Below, in pieces: positions 8,548 to 16,435 of a stretch of 64,000 nt of DNA. Below the pieces are notes generated by a model. That model was not told the origin of the DNA and did no database searches. It worked only from the letters and a program-made list of their open reading frames with translations. The stretch's first letter is position 1. Each line of letters begins with the position of its first letter. Origin of the DNA: Halococcus agarilyticus (GTDB lineage Archaea > Halobacteriota > Halobacteria > Halobacteriales > Halococcaceae); NCBI RefSeq assembly GCF_000334895.1, contig NZ_BAFM01000009.1, positions 83,354 to 147,353 of the forward strand, given 5' to 3'. The translations under genes were made by a program, and so were the position numbers.

Positions 8548-9372
8548 ATGGAGGTCACGCTGCTCGGCACCGGCGACACGACCGGGACGCCGACCGTCGG
8601 CTGTGACTGTGACACCTGTACGGCCGCCCGCGAGCGGGGCGTCGAGCGCAGCCGGTTTTCCGTTCACGTCCGGAACGAGCGCACCGACGAATCGCTCCTG
8701 ATCGATTTGAGCCCCGACTTCCGCGCGCAGTTTCTCGCCCGCGACGTCGCGCTCCCCGACGCCGCGATCGTCACCCACATCCACTTCGACCATCTCGACG
8801 GGCTCGGCAACGCCTTCCGACTCGTCCGGGACCTCCCGGTCGCGGCCGCGAACGAGACCGATCCCGAGACCGGCGAGAGCGTGGCCGACACCGTCCGGCG
8901 AAAGTACGACTATCTCGACGCGCTCTCGATCACGGGGCAGGAACCGCTCGAACCGTTCGAGTGCTGTGGGTTCGACGTGACGCTCGTGCCGGTCGACCAT
9001 CCGCCGCTCGTGTGCTACGGCGTCGTGATCACGGACCCCGAGACGGACGCGAAGCTCTCCATTACCGGCGATACGAACTACGCGATCCCCGAAGCGTCCC
9101 GTGAGCACCTCGCCGATCCGGATCTCCTGATCGCGGACGCGATCGCCCCGGCGTCGTTCTGTGAACACCACCCGCTCGGCGGCGACCACCACGACGAGGC
9201 TGGGACGCCGCGGACGTTCGGCACGAAACATATGACCCGCGAGGGGGCGCTCGCGCTGGCCGACGAACTCGGTGCGGCGGAGACCCGCCTGGTCCACGTC
9301 TCGCATTTCTTCCCGGCCGACGAGGCGTTCGCGGCACCGCTCGCGGTCGACGGCGAGCGTTACGTGCTGTAG
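8548..9372 (+). CDS. PhnP-like metallo-beta-lactamase-fold hydrolase
   Basis: Cytosolic hydrolase of 274 residues. The start GTGDTTGTPTVGCDCDTC matches the PhnP-type opening, in which clustered cysteines can bind an extra structural zinc. The metal site is THIHFDHLDG (HxHxDH), with further ligands expected in SITGDTNY and at the C-terminal LVHVSHFF. PhnP enzymes are phosphodiesterases acting on cyclic phosphate esters; no phn genes lie nearby, so the substrate is unknown. It follows the AAA ATPase with no intergenic base and is probably co-transcribed. Its last 13 bases overlap the convergent membrane-protein gene. Confidence 0.78.
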   Translation: MEVTLLGTGDTTGTPTVGCDCDTCTAARERGVERSRFSVHVRNERTDESLLIDLSPDFRAQFLARDVALPDAAIVTHIHFDHLDGLGNAFRLVRDLPVAAANETDPETGESVADTVRRKYDYLDALSITGQEPLEPFECCGFDVTLVPVDHPPLVCYGVVITDPETDAKLSITGDTNYAIPEASREHLADPDLLIADAIAPASFCEHHPLGGDHHDEAGTPRTFGTKHMTREGALALADELGAAETRLVHVSHFFPADEAFAAPLAVDGERYVL

Positions 9373-9680
9373 GCCCGGCGGTACTGCCTGGTGCGGGCGA
9401 AGGCCGCGAGCGACACTACGGCGAACAGCACGCCGAGCAACTGGTCGTACCGTGCGACGTACACGACGGCGAGAAACGCCGCGAACACGCCGAGGGAGAG
9501 GGTGATCGGCGCGACGTAGCGCTCACCACCTCTCAGCACGACGATCCCGCCGACACCGACCGCACCGCAGAACGCCGTGAACAGGGCGTGAATCCCGAAC
9601 GCATAGCTGATGCCTGCTCCGACGACGCCGACGAGCGCCAGCGCTCCGAAGACGGAACGGGGCTGCCTCGTTCGTTGCAT
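9360..9680 (-). CDS. Small four-helix membrane protein, unknown function
   Basis: Protein of 106 residues with a short basic N-terminus (MQRTRQPRS) and about four hydrophobic segments spanning nearly all of it, then a basic tail RTRQYRRAYST. It lies 51 nt downstream of the ABC permease on the same strand and may be co-transcribed with the exporter. It overlaps the 3' end of the PhnP-like gene by 13 nt in tail-to-tail orientation. I do not recognise the family. Confidence 0.6.
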   Translation of the reverse strand: MQRTRQPRSVFGALALVGVVGAGISYAFGIHALFTAFCGAVGVGGIVVLRGGERYVAPITLSLGVFAAFLAVVYVARYDQLLGVLFAVVSLAAFARTRQYRRAYST

Positions 9681-9731
9681 CGTGTCAGCAGCATTTCCGA
9701 CGATCGGATGAAATGGCTTGCGTCGCCTCGC

Positions 9732-10667
9732 TCACTGTGCCGACGAACTCGACGCCTGGCTCAACAGATACACCGCGATCGCGCCGAGCACGAGATCGAG
9801 TCCGACGAGCACGGCGAGCGCCGGCACGAGCGCGTTCCAGATGCCCGTGAAGGCCGTGACGTCGAGCACCGTCATCACGTCCGTATCGAGCATCAGCGTG
9901 CGAGCGGCGTCCACGCCGTAGGTGATCGGGTTGTACCGTGCGAACGTCTGGATCCACTCCGGAAGCGCTTCGAGCGGGAGGAACGCCGAGGAGAGAAAGA
10001 GCAGCGGGAACTGGAGGAGGTTCATCACGATGATGGTCGACTCCTGGTCCTTCGTGATGACCGCGAGACTGTTCGAAAGCGAGACGAACCACAGCGAGAA
10101 CAGGATCCCGACCCCGATGATCCCGAGCGCGCCGACGATCCCCGTCGAGATTTCCGCCCCGAGCAGCACGCCGAGTCCGAGAATGATCGCGATCTGGGCG
10201 GCGATCCGCAGCACTTCGGCGGCGGTCTTCCCCACGAACACCGCGGTGCGGTTCATCGGCGTGACGAGCACCTTCTCGAACATCCCCTCCTCGATGTCGT
10301 TGACGAGGCCGATGCCGGAAGTGATCGCGGCCGCGAGCGAGACCTGGATCACGATGGCGGGCACGAGATAGGTCTCGTAGGAGATCGCGCCGGCACCGCC
10401 CTGATTGATCGCGCCGGTCGCGATCTGGCCGAACACCTGAGTGAACAGCACGAGGAAGATGATGGGCTGGGCCAGCGAGACCACGAGCACGAACGGATTG
10501 CGGACGGCCTTGATGTTCCAGCGCTTGAAGTTGACCCACGCGTCGCCGAGAAACGAGTTGCTCGATCGCCGAACGGTGGTGGTTTCGGCCTCGGTTCCGG
10601 TCGCGGTCCCCGCAGTACCGCCGTCGGTCGCGGGCCGCTCGGATGACTCGTCGGCTGGCGGACTCAT
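9732..10667 (-). CDS. ABC-2 type transporter permease
   Basis: Membrane component of an exporter, 311 residues. A ~35-residue Thr/Ser-rich cytosolic N-terminus precedes about six transmembrane segments. The middle holds the ABC-2 family region FEKVLVTPMNRTAVFVGKT, the cytoplasmic loop that contacts the ATPase, and the late motif YNPITYGVDAAR. It overlaps the ATPase gene by 4 nt, so the two are translationally coupled. With the upstream TetR gene this forms a regulator-ATPase-permease unit like DrrAB drug exporters. Substrate is unknown. Confidence 0.85.
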   Translation of the reverse strand: MSPPADESSERPATDGGTAGTATGTEAETTTVRRSSNSFLGDAWVNFKRWNIKAVRNPFVLVVSLAQPIIFLVLFTQVFGQIATGAINQGGAGAISYETYLVPAIVIQVSLAAAITSGIGLVNDIEEGMFEKVLVTPMNRTAVFVGKTAAEVLRIAAQIAIILGLGVLLGAEISTGIVGALGIIGVGILFSLWFVSLSNSLAVITKDQESTIIVMNLLQFPLLFLSSAFLPLEALPEWIQTFARYNPITYGVDAARTLMLDTDVMTVLDVTAFTGIWNALVPALAVLVGLDLVLGAIAVYLLSQASSSSAQ

Positions 10668-11707
10668 CGGTTCGCCCCTCCGTCGGCGGCCGCCGGATTC
10701 GCCTCCTCGGCGCTCGCCTCGCTGGTGTCGCCCTCGCTCGTCCCGCTCTCGCCGTCCCCGTCGACCGACTCGCCGGTGATCGCGAGAAACACGTCGTCGA
10801 GAGTGGGTGCGCGGATGTTGAACCCGGTCACGGTGAGATCGGCATCCCGCAGCGCCACCAGCAGATCGGTGCCCGCCTGGCGAGCGCGCCGCGAGGTGAC
10901 GCTGATCCCCTCGTCGGTGGTCTCGACCGTCGCCTCGTCCTCGAAGAGATCGGAGTCGGCGGCGACCCCGACCGCGCGCTCGCGAGCGTTCTCGTCGCCG
11001 TCGAGATCGATGTCGAGGATCTCGCCGCCGACCCGGCGTTTCAGCTCCGCGGGCGAGCCGGTGGCGACGATCTCGCCGTCGAGGATGACCGCGATCCGCT
11101 CGCAGAGCTGGTCGGCCTCCTCCAGATACTGGGTGGTCAGGAAGATCGTCGTGCCCTCCCCGTTGATCCGCCGGAAGTACTCCCAGAGCCGATTTCTGGC
11201 CTTTGGATCGAGACCAGTCGTGGGCTCGTCGAGGAACACGAGGGGGGGCTGGTGGACCAGCGCCATCGCGGCGTCGAGGCGCTTTTTCATTCCGCCCGAA
11301 AATCCCTCGGCGACCTTGTCGGCGGCCTCGACGAGATCCACGAGATCGAGGAGTTCGTCGATCCGGTCGCCCCGCTCGGCCTTCGGCACGCCGTAGGCCT
11401 CACACGCAAACCGGATGTTTTCCCTGGCTGTGAGCTCCTCATCGACGCTGGTCTCTTGGGCCATGTACCCGATCGACTCACGCACCGCGCGCGGTTCGTC
11501 CGTCACGTCGAACCCGTTCACCGTGACCGACCCCGAGGTGGGCTGCAAGAGGGTCGTGAACGTCTTGATCGCGGTGGTCTTGCCCGCGCCGTTCGGCCCG
11601 AGGAAGCCGAAGAACTCCCCCTCGGGGACGTCGAGATCGATCCCCCGCACCGCTTCGGTCCCGTCCGAGTAGGTCAACGTGACCGCCTCGGCGTCGATCG
11701 CACTCAT
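10664..11707 (-). CDS. ABC transporter ATP-binding protein, DrrA-like
   Basis: ATPase of 347 residues energising the adjacent permease. Walker A is GPNGAGKTTAIKTF (residues ~36-49), the signature is FSGGMKKRLD, Walker B is PPLVFLDEPTTGLDP, and the switch histidine is replaced in sequence context by TTQYLEEADQ, as in DrrA-type proteins. A DrrA-like C-terminal region follows, ending in a Glu/Ser/Ala-rich tail. The gene lies 123 nt downstream of tetR on the same strand. The ligand is probably a hydrophobic compound or lipid, by analogy only. Confidence 0.88.
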   Translation of the reverse strand: MSAIDAEAVTLTYSDGTEAVRGIDLDVPEGEFFGFLGPNGAGKTTAIKTFTTLLQPTSGSVTVNGFDVTDEPRAVRESIGYMAQETSVDEELTARENIRFACEAYGVPKAERGDRIDELLDLVDLVEAADKVAEGFSGGMKKRLDAAMALVHQPPLVFLDEPTTGLDPKARNRLWEYFRRINGEGTTIFLTTQYLEEADQLCERIAVILDGEIVATGSPAELKRRVGGEILDIDLDGDENARERAVGVAADSDLFEDEATVETTDEGISVTSRRARQAGTDLLVALRDADLTVTGFNIRAPTLDDVFLAITGESVDGDGESGTSEGDTSEASAEEANPAAADGGANR

Positions 11708-11830
11708 TACCCGACCCTGGATCTCGACCGTCTTAACCCTGCTGACCGCTTGGACAGTCCGTGGGTTCGGGATCGTGGGGTGGTTGGTTCGAGGTAGCGG
11801 GGTAGTCGGTTCGGGGCCACGGGCCGGCCG

Positions 11831-12403
11831 TCAGTCCCCTTCAGACGGGGTCCGGAGGGTGGGCAGCACGAACGTCTCGATGGCCCATCGCGTTCGCCGT
11901 GGCGCGTCGTCGTGGCCCAGCGTGATCTTCCGGATGCGGGCGGCGTCGATGGCATCGTAGAGGAACAGTGCGGTCGCCTCCGGGTCGACGTCACGGAAAC
12001 GGCCCGTCTCGATCCCTTCTCGGATGGTTTCGGCGAGGAGGTCGGTGATGAGGCCGATGGTGCGATCGAGCTGCTCGCGGTAGACGTCGTTGCGGTGGGC
12101 GTGCAGACGGAGTTCGAGCAGCGCGGTGTGAAAGTCCCAGAAATCGAAGGCAGCCTCTTTGGGGCCGAACAGTCCTCGATCGATGAACAGCTCGAGACGT
12201 TCGTCGGGGTTTTCGATCTCGTCGGCCGCCGCCTTCGCCGGGTGAGAGTCGAGCAGATAGTCGAGGAGCGCGACGATGAGCTCCTGTTTGGTATCGTAGT
12301 GATAATGGAGGAGTGATCGGCTCTTCTCGAACTCCTCGGCGATCTCGCGGGTCGTCAGATCGGCGTACCCGTGCTCGCAGAACGCGCGATACGTTGCCTG
12401 CAT
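11831..12403 (-). CDS. TetR-family regulator, 5' end apparently frameshifted
   Basis: Local regulator of the ABC exporter. The frame beginning at 12403 gives 190 residues with a TetR helix-turn-helix (LTTREIAEEFEKSRSLLHYHY) and a helical ligand domain. Starting at this ATG removes part of helix 1: the same frame continues upstream as PPPPPETYEAI but has no start codon before a stop. A good ATG at 12462-12464 (MAESDAPDRP) is in a frame one base away. Deleting one base in the C-rich tract at 12421-12449 would join them into MAESDAPDRPPPPPETYEAIM. Either a recent 1-nt indel or a sequencing error in the homopolymer explains this. Confidence 0.75.
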   Translation of the reverse strand: MQATYRAFCEHGYADLTTREIAEEFEKSRSLLHYHYDTKQELIVALLDYLLDSHPAKAAADEIENPDERLELFIDRGLFGPKEAAFDFWDFHTALLELRLHAHRNDVYREQLDRTIGLITDLLAETIREGIETGRFRDVDPEATALFLYDAIDAARIRKITLGHDDAPRRTRWAIETFVLPTLRTPSEGD

Positions 12404-12638
12404 GATGGCCTCGTAGGTCTCGGGCGGGGGCGGCGGGGCGGTCGGGGGCGTCCGATTCGGCCATGGATCGTCTCACTAAAACTGGTCGGCGCGAGCCTAA
12501 GAGGGTTGCTATGGCTCCCGAACGCTCGTGACGTGTCTGCGACATTCGATACGCCAGCCACCTCGGTGGTCCGCGAGTAGCGCTCGAACACATCGGGGCG
12601 TTCGAGCGGTCGTAATTCCGGGCTGCTGTCGCGGTAGT

Positions 12639-12668
12639 TCTCGTTCCAGCTGCTCTCGTTCCAGTTGC
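12639..12668. repeat. 15-bp tandem direct repeat
   Basis: TCTCGTTCCAGCTGC is followed at once by TCTCGTTCCAGTTGC (one mismatch), with a third degenerate partial unit after it. There is no gene context. Confidence 0.6.
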
Positions 12669-12706
12669 TCTCGCAGCCGTCGAGACCGCTACGATCCCGT
12701 CGCAAG

Positions 12707-12816
12707 TGAGAACCGCGAGCCACACGCCTCCCCAACCGACTCACTCACTCGCTCCGCTCGTTCGTTCATCCCTCGCGCGAGTCGGGCGTCTTCGACGCCC
12801 TCCCGCGCGCCAACCG
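12707..12816 (+). repeat. Type-3 mosaic repeat, single copy
   Basis: It shares the order GCCACACxCTCCCCA, TCATCCCTCGC, CGAGTC and TCCCGCGCGCCA with the two copies flanking the methyltransferase gene (38806-38920, 39711-39823). Between CGAGTC and TCCCGC lies a 7-bp-arm palindrome, GGGCGTC/GACGCCC with loop TTC (12784-12800). The other copies have different palindromes in the same slot. Confidence 0.65.
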
Positions 12817-12912
12817 CAACGTCCAAACGATCACACGACACGCCGCCGTCGTTCGTCCGGAGTTCCCGAACTCTCTCCGGTTGTGGCCTCGTGTTTTCCC
12901 GCTACACGCGCT

Positions 12913-13461
12913 CTATCCGGTGTACTGGTGATACTCCATTCCCGGCTGTTTGAGCTCGTTGTGTTTGCGTTCGAGGAAGGAGTAGACCGCGCCGTGTGGC
13001 GCGCCGTCGAGCAGCATCTCGACCGCGCTCCGCACGACCTCGACCTGCTGGGGGGCCCCGATCGCGCCGACGGTCGTCCCGTAGATCACGACCTCCGCAC
13101 CGGTGAGCTCGGCCATCAGCTCGCGGGTCCGGCCGTTCTCGCCGATCAGCCGCCCCTTCTTGCGTTCGAGGTCCTTTTCGTTTCTCGTCGCGGCGTCGAC
13201 GTCGACGAGTTCGAACATCATCATCTCGTCGTCGAGCAGCACGAGCGCGTCCTCGGGCGCGAACCCCCGCCCGATCGCCTCGACGATCTCGGGGCCTTTC
13301 AGCCCCAGAACGGGATCGCCGACCGATTCGACCGCGACCGCGCCGGTTTCGGAATCGATGTCGAGACGGACCTCCGCGCGCTCCTCGATCTCGCGCATCG
13401 TCGCACCGCCCTCGCCGATCAACACGCCGATGCGGTCCTGCGGAATCTTCACGTGTTGCAT
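12913..13461 (-). CDS. KH-domain protein, PNO1/Dim2-like rRNA processing factor
   Basis: RNA-binding protein of 182 residues expected in small-subunit rRNA maturation. Two KH modules are visible: the first has GVLIGEGGATMREIEE near residues 10-25, a canonical GxxG loop; the second has RLIGENGRTRELMAEL near residue 100. The start at 13461 (MQHVKIPQDRIGVLIG) fits the family; an upstream in-frame Met adds 13 unlike residues. In many archaea this gene sits beside rio1 and eif1A; here those lie about 4 kb away on the same strand. Identification as PNO1-type is from fold and length. Confidence 0.8.
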   Translation of the reverse strand: MQHVKIPQDRIGVLIGEGGATMREIEERAEVRLDIDSETGAVAVESVGDPVLGLKGPEIVEAIGRGFAPEDALVLLDDEMMMFELVDVDAATRNEKDLERKKGRLIGENGRTRELMAELTGAEVVIYGTTVGAIGAPQQVEVVRSAVEMLLDGAPHGAVYSFLERKHNELKQPGMEYHQYTG

Positions 13462-13536
13462 GCGCGGGCTACGGAACCCCGCGATTTGAAGGCTTCGCAC
13501 CAGGCACCGTTTCGGCCCCGTGGACCGCCCGGATAC

Positions 13537-14226
13537 CTATCTCTTGACGGAAATCCAGCCGTGTCGTCGCGCAGCACGGTGTATCTGGCCGAGCTGTGGC
13601 CCTGCGCCCGTTCTGAGGCGGAGTTGTGCAATGAGCGCGGCGATGGCGACTGCAACGACCGCCGCCGGAACGTAGACCCAGGGGTCGGTCGACTCCAGTC
13701 CGGACGAGGTGGCGACGACCACGAGCGTCGGGAGGTAGAGCAGTCCGAAGATCCCGATGGACCGAAGCGCCTCGTCGCGCACGATCCGTCCGAGGCCGGC
13801 GTTCCGTCCTCGCTCGGCTCGCTTCGCCTGGAGATCCTCGCCCGGTTCGGCCAACCGATACTCCTCGTGTCCCCGGAACATCCGCACCCCGACCCAGAGG
13901 AAGAACACTCCACAGGCGATCAGGAGCCAATCGTACAGCCCCGTCGATCCCCTAACTGCGGTGACGACCGGGACGGCGAGCCACCCGAAACCGAGAGTGA
14001 TGGTGCTGATACCACCGACCTGCGACCGCGACGGCCGGCCCGGAAGCCGATCGAGACCCGCGTCGAACCCGGCGACCAGTACGCCGAGCGCGCCGACCGC
14101 AAGACACCACAGCGCACCGTAGCGAAGCGACACGGCGACGTCGCTCTCGATCACCCGGATCGCCGTCTGGATACCGACGCAGGCGATCGAGACCGTGGCG
14201 AGCCGTTCGATCGTCCGCTGACGCAT
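13537..14226 (-). CDS. Membrane protein of unknown function
   Basis: Protein of 229 residues with about five or six hydrophobic segments and a basic C-terminus (RRHGWISVKR). The start MRQRTIERLATVS is chosen because a TATA-like AATTAAG lies about 28 nt upstream; longer in-frame extensions look non-coding. A polar loop at residues ~125-155 is rich in Arg/Glu. I recognise no family and no operon partner; the gap to the GNAT gene is about 140 nt. Confidence 0.6.
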   Translation of the reverse strand: MRQRTIERLATVSIACVGIQTAIRVIESDVAVSLRYGALWCLAVGALGVLVAGFDAGLDRLPGRPSRSQVGGISTITLGFGWLAVPVVTAVRGSTGLYDWLLIACGVFFLWVGVRMFRGHEEYRLAEPGEDLQAKRAERGRNAGLGRIVRDEALRSIGIFGLLYLPTLVVVATSSGLESTDPWVYVPAAVVAVAIAALIAQLRLRTGAGPQLGQIHRAARRHGWISVKR

Positions 14227-14368
14227 ATGACAGACTTTCGAACGGCTCGACTTAATTCCTCGGCCGATCGGGATTTCGACACTGCCAAACCCTACCAACC
14301 ATGCGTCACCTTCACACGACGCTTCGATCGACGCGGCTGGAGTTCCTCGTCCGGCTCTCATCAGCTGC

Positions 14369-14926
14369 TTAGATGTCGCGCGCGTACGTCACCGCCGCCC
14401 GCGTCTCGCCGAAGAGGTCGTCCTCGCCCCGCTCGACGACTTCGAACGCCTGGGACTCGTAGAACGACCGTCCGACCGCGTTCGCCGCGAGTACCCGAAT
14501 CGTGACGCGAGTGGCTCCTCGCTCTCGAAGTGCGTCGAGTTCTCGCTCGAACAGCCGCGTCCCGATCCCTCGGCCCCAGCGGTCGGGATCGACGTAGAAC
14601 GTCCAGACCGCGCCGCGTCCGGGCTCGTTCGCGTCGGGGATCCCGCCCCCGACGTAGCCGACGACCTGCTCGACGGCTCGTGGGTCGGTCCGCTTCCCGT
14701 CCGTCCCTTCCGAGACGTCGCCCGTCTCACACGCGACGAAGTGGGCGACGCCACCGTCCACGATCTGTTCACGAACGCTTTCACTCGCGTACCACTCGTC
14801 CATCGCGCGCTCGACGGTGGCTACGGCGAGGAACTCGCCGTAGGCGGCCTCCCAGCCACGGCGCGCGACCCGCTGGATCCCGGCCACGTCCGCGGGTGCC
14901 GACTGGCGGACCGTGACGCCGGCCAT
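14369..14926 (-). CDS. GNAT-family N-acetyltransferase
   Basis: Acetyl-CoA-dependent acetyltransferase, 185 residues. The CoA-binding motif A is YVDPDRWGRGIGTRLFE (R/QxxGxG/A type), and motif B ends with AVGRSFYESQAFEVV. The start at MAGVTVRQSAP is 25 nt after the trpS stop, so the genes may be co-transcribed. It is clearly paralogous to the GNAT gene at 17368 (both have GWEAAYGEFL/AWRATYGDFL and the VDPDRWG motif). The acceptor substrate is unknown. Confidence 0.85.
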   Translation of the reverse strand: MAGVTVRQSAPADVAGIQRVARRGWEAAYGEFLAVATVERAMDEWYASESVREQIVDGGVAHFVACETGDVSEGTDGKRTDPRAVEQVVGYVGGGIPDANEPGRGAVWTFYVDPDRWGRGIGTRLFERELDALRERGATRVTIRVLAANAVGRSFYESQAFEVVERGEDDLFGETRAAVTYARDI

Positions 14927-14951
14927 GCCCGTCCCTCGGACCGTTCGCGCT

Positions 14952-16238
14952 TCAGCCTTTCCCGGCATCGACCGTCTCGACCCCGCTACCGAGCCCGACC
15001 GCGGCGAGCGCGCGCTCGCGTTCCGCGTCGGTCAGTCGGTAGGGCGCGAGCGCGTCGTCGAGTTCGGCGTCGCTCGGTCGTCTGGCCTGATGCGAGTCGA
15101 GAAACGCCGTGATCCGGTCGGCAGCGTGAGCTTTGAGCTCGCCGCTCAGCAGCTCGCCGGCCCGGTATTCGCGCGCGACCCGCTCGATCTCGGTGTCGTC
15201 GGGCTCGAAGAACGCTTCGAGGAGCTGGAACGCCACGTCCACTTCGGGGTCGCCGCCGTGCTCGCGGTGGGCCTTTCTGTCGGTTCGCCCGCCGGAGTAC
15301 GCCCGTCCGAGTTTTTCCTGGACTGTCCCGCGGTCGTCGGTGAGGCGGATCGTCGGTGCGGCATCGGATGAGCTCATCTTTCCCGGTCCCTCCAACCCGG
15401 GCAGGAACTTCGAGAGCAGCGCGCCGGGCTTCTCGACCGGGAACCGCTCCTTCGCGGCGACGTCGCGCGCGAGCCGGACGTGGGGATCCTGATCGACCGC
15501 GATCGGTACGGTGGTGGCGTGCGGACCGTCGACGAACTGCGGCAGCAGGAGGTGGGTCGCCTGGACCGCTGGATAGAATCCCATCCCGACGTTCGCGGGC
15601 TCGCCGTACACCGCATCGCGGGCGGCGGGCGTGATCCGCTCGGCGAGCGCGGTCGCGAGCGGATAGATCACGTCGGCGTCGGCGGTGTCGATCACGAACC
15701 GGGTGCGGTCGGGATCGAACCCCACCGCCACGAGATCGCGGAGGTTCTCGCGGGTGTGGTCGCGGGTTTCCGCGAGGCTCTGGTCCCGGCTGAGGTACTT
15801 CTCGTCGTCAGAGAGCGGGACGTAGACGATCGCGCCGGTTTCGGCCTGGAGCCACTTCGCGAAGTAGAAGGTGACTGCGTGACCGACGTGCATCGGTCCC
15901 GAGGGGCCGACGCCGGTGACGATCGAGACTCGCTCGTCGCCATCGATTGCGTCGAGAAGGCAGTCGACGTCCCGACCGGCGTAGTAGCTCCCGCGTCGAA
16001 GCAGCGGGTGTGGCGGCTGCGGGAACCGTTCCAGTCGATCGTCGGTCAGCGCGTCAGCGCCGAACCGATCGAGGAGCTTTCCGTAGTCGACCTCGCCGGC
16101 GACTGCGTCCGACCTCACGGTGTTTTCGGGATCGCCGGTGTTGCCTTCGCTGGTACCGCCTTCGTTGGTGTCGGTCTCATCGGTGTCGTCGATTCGTCGT
16201 GCTGTTCGATCAGTCGCGTTCGCGTCGGTGTCGTCCAT
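14952..16238 (-). CDS. trpS: Tryptophanyl-tRNA synthetase
   Basis: Class I synthetase of 428 residues that charges tRNA-Trp. The HIGH-equivalent is GPSGPMHVGHAVTFYF and the KMSKS motif is GKMSSSDAAPT, both in archaeal/eukaryotic-type TrpRS context. The first ~45 residues are an acidic Thr/Asp/Glu-rich extension with no fold, unusual in length; the catalytic body begins near residue 50. Start ATG 16238 is chosen over an upstream frame rich in Arg/Pro. A perfect 13-bp inverted repeat lies about 110 nt upstream. A GNAT gene follows 25 nt after the stop. Confidence 0.92.
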   Translation of the reverse strand: MDDTDANATDRTARRIDDTDETDTNEGGTSEGNTGDPENTVRSDAVAGEVDYGKLLDRFGADALTDDRLERFPQPPHPLLRRGSYYAGRDVDCLLDAIDGDERVSIVTGVGPSGPMHVGHAVTFYFAKWLQAETGAIVYVPLSDDEKYLSRDQSLAETRDHTRENLRDLVAVGFDPDRTRFVIDTADADVIYPLATALAERITPAARDAVYGEPANVGMGFYPAVQATHLLLPQFVDGPHATTVPIAVDQDPHVRLARDVAAKERFPVEKPGALLSKFLPGLEGPGKMSSSDAAPTIRLTDDRGTVQEKLGRAYSGGRTDRKAHREHGGDPEVDVAFQLLEAFFEPDDTEIERVAREYRAGELLSGELKAHAADRITAFLDSHQARRPSDAELDDALAPYRLTDAERERALAAVGLGSGVETVDAGKG

Positions 16239-16348
16239 CGTGTGCTGGTGCTCTGGGTGGTCAGTAGCGGTGCGGCAGAAAGCGGCGAGCGGAGGGAGCA
16301 CCAGACCACAGCCGGCGGGGTTAGGCCGCCGCGGGCGAGCGGGCTGGA

Positions 16349-16388
16349 CTGTCCGCTGGCGAGGGGGCACGCCAGCGCCAGCGGACAG
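16349..16388 (-). other. Perfect 13-bp inverted repeat upstream of trpS
   Basis: Arms CTGTCCGCTGGCG (16349-16361) and CGCCAGCGGACAG (16376-16388) enclose a 14-nt loop. It lies 48 nt after the stop of the upstream regulator gene and about 110 nt before the trpS ATG, both on the minus strand, so it could be a terminator for one or a leader structure for the other. There is no T-tract next to it. Confidence 0.55.
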
Positions 16389-16435
16389 CGATCATCGTAT
16401 GTACCAACGCAGTCAGTCCCAAAAGTCCCTTTCGG

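Larger units (their letters stand above)
12465..12912. other. Intergenic region between tetR and the KH gene
   Basis: About 450 bases without a credible gene. It holds a 15-bp tandem duplication (12639-12668) and a copy of the third repeat type (12707-12816). Frames crossing it are low-complexity and start or end in repeat sequence. Confidence 0.6.
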
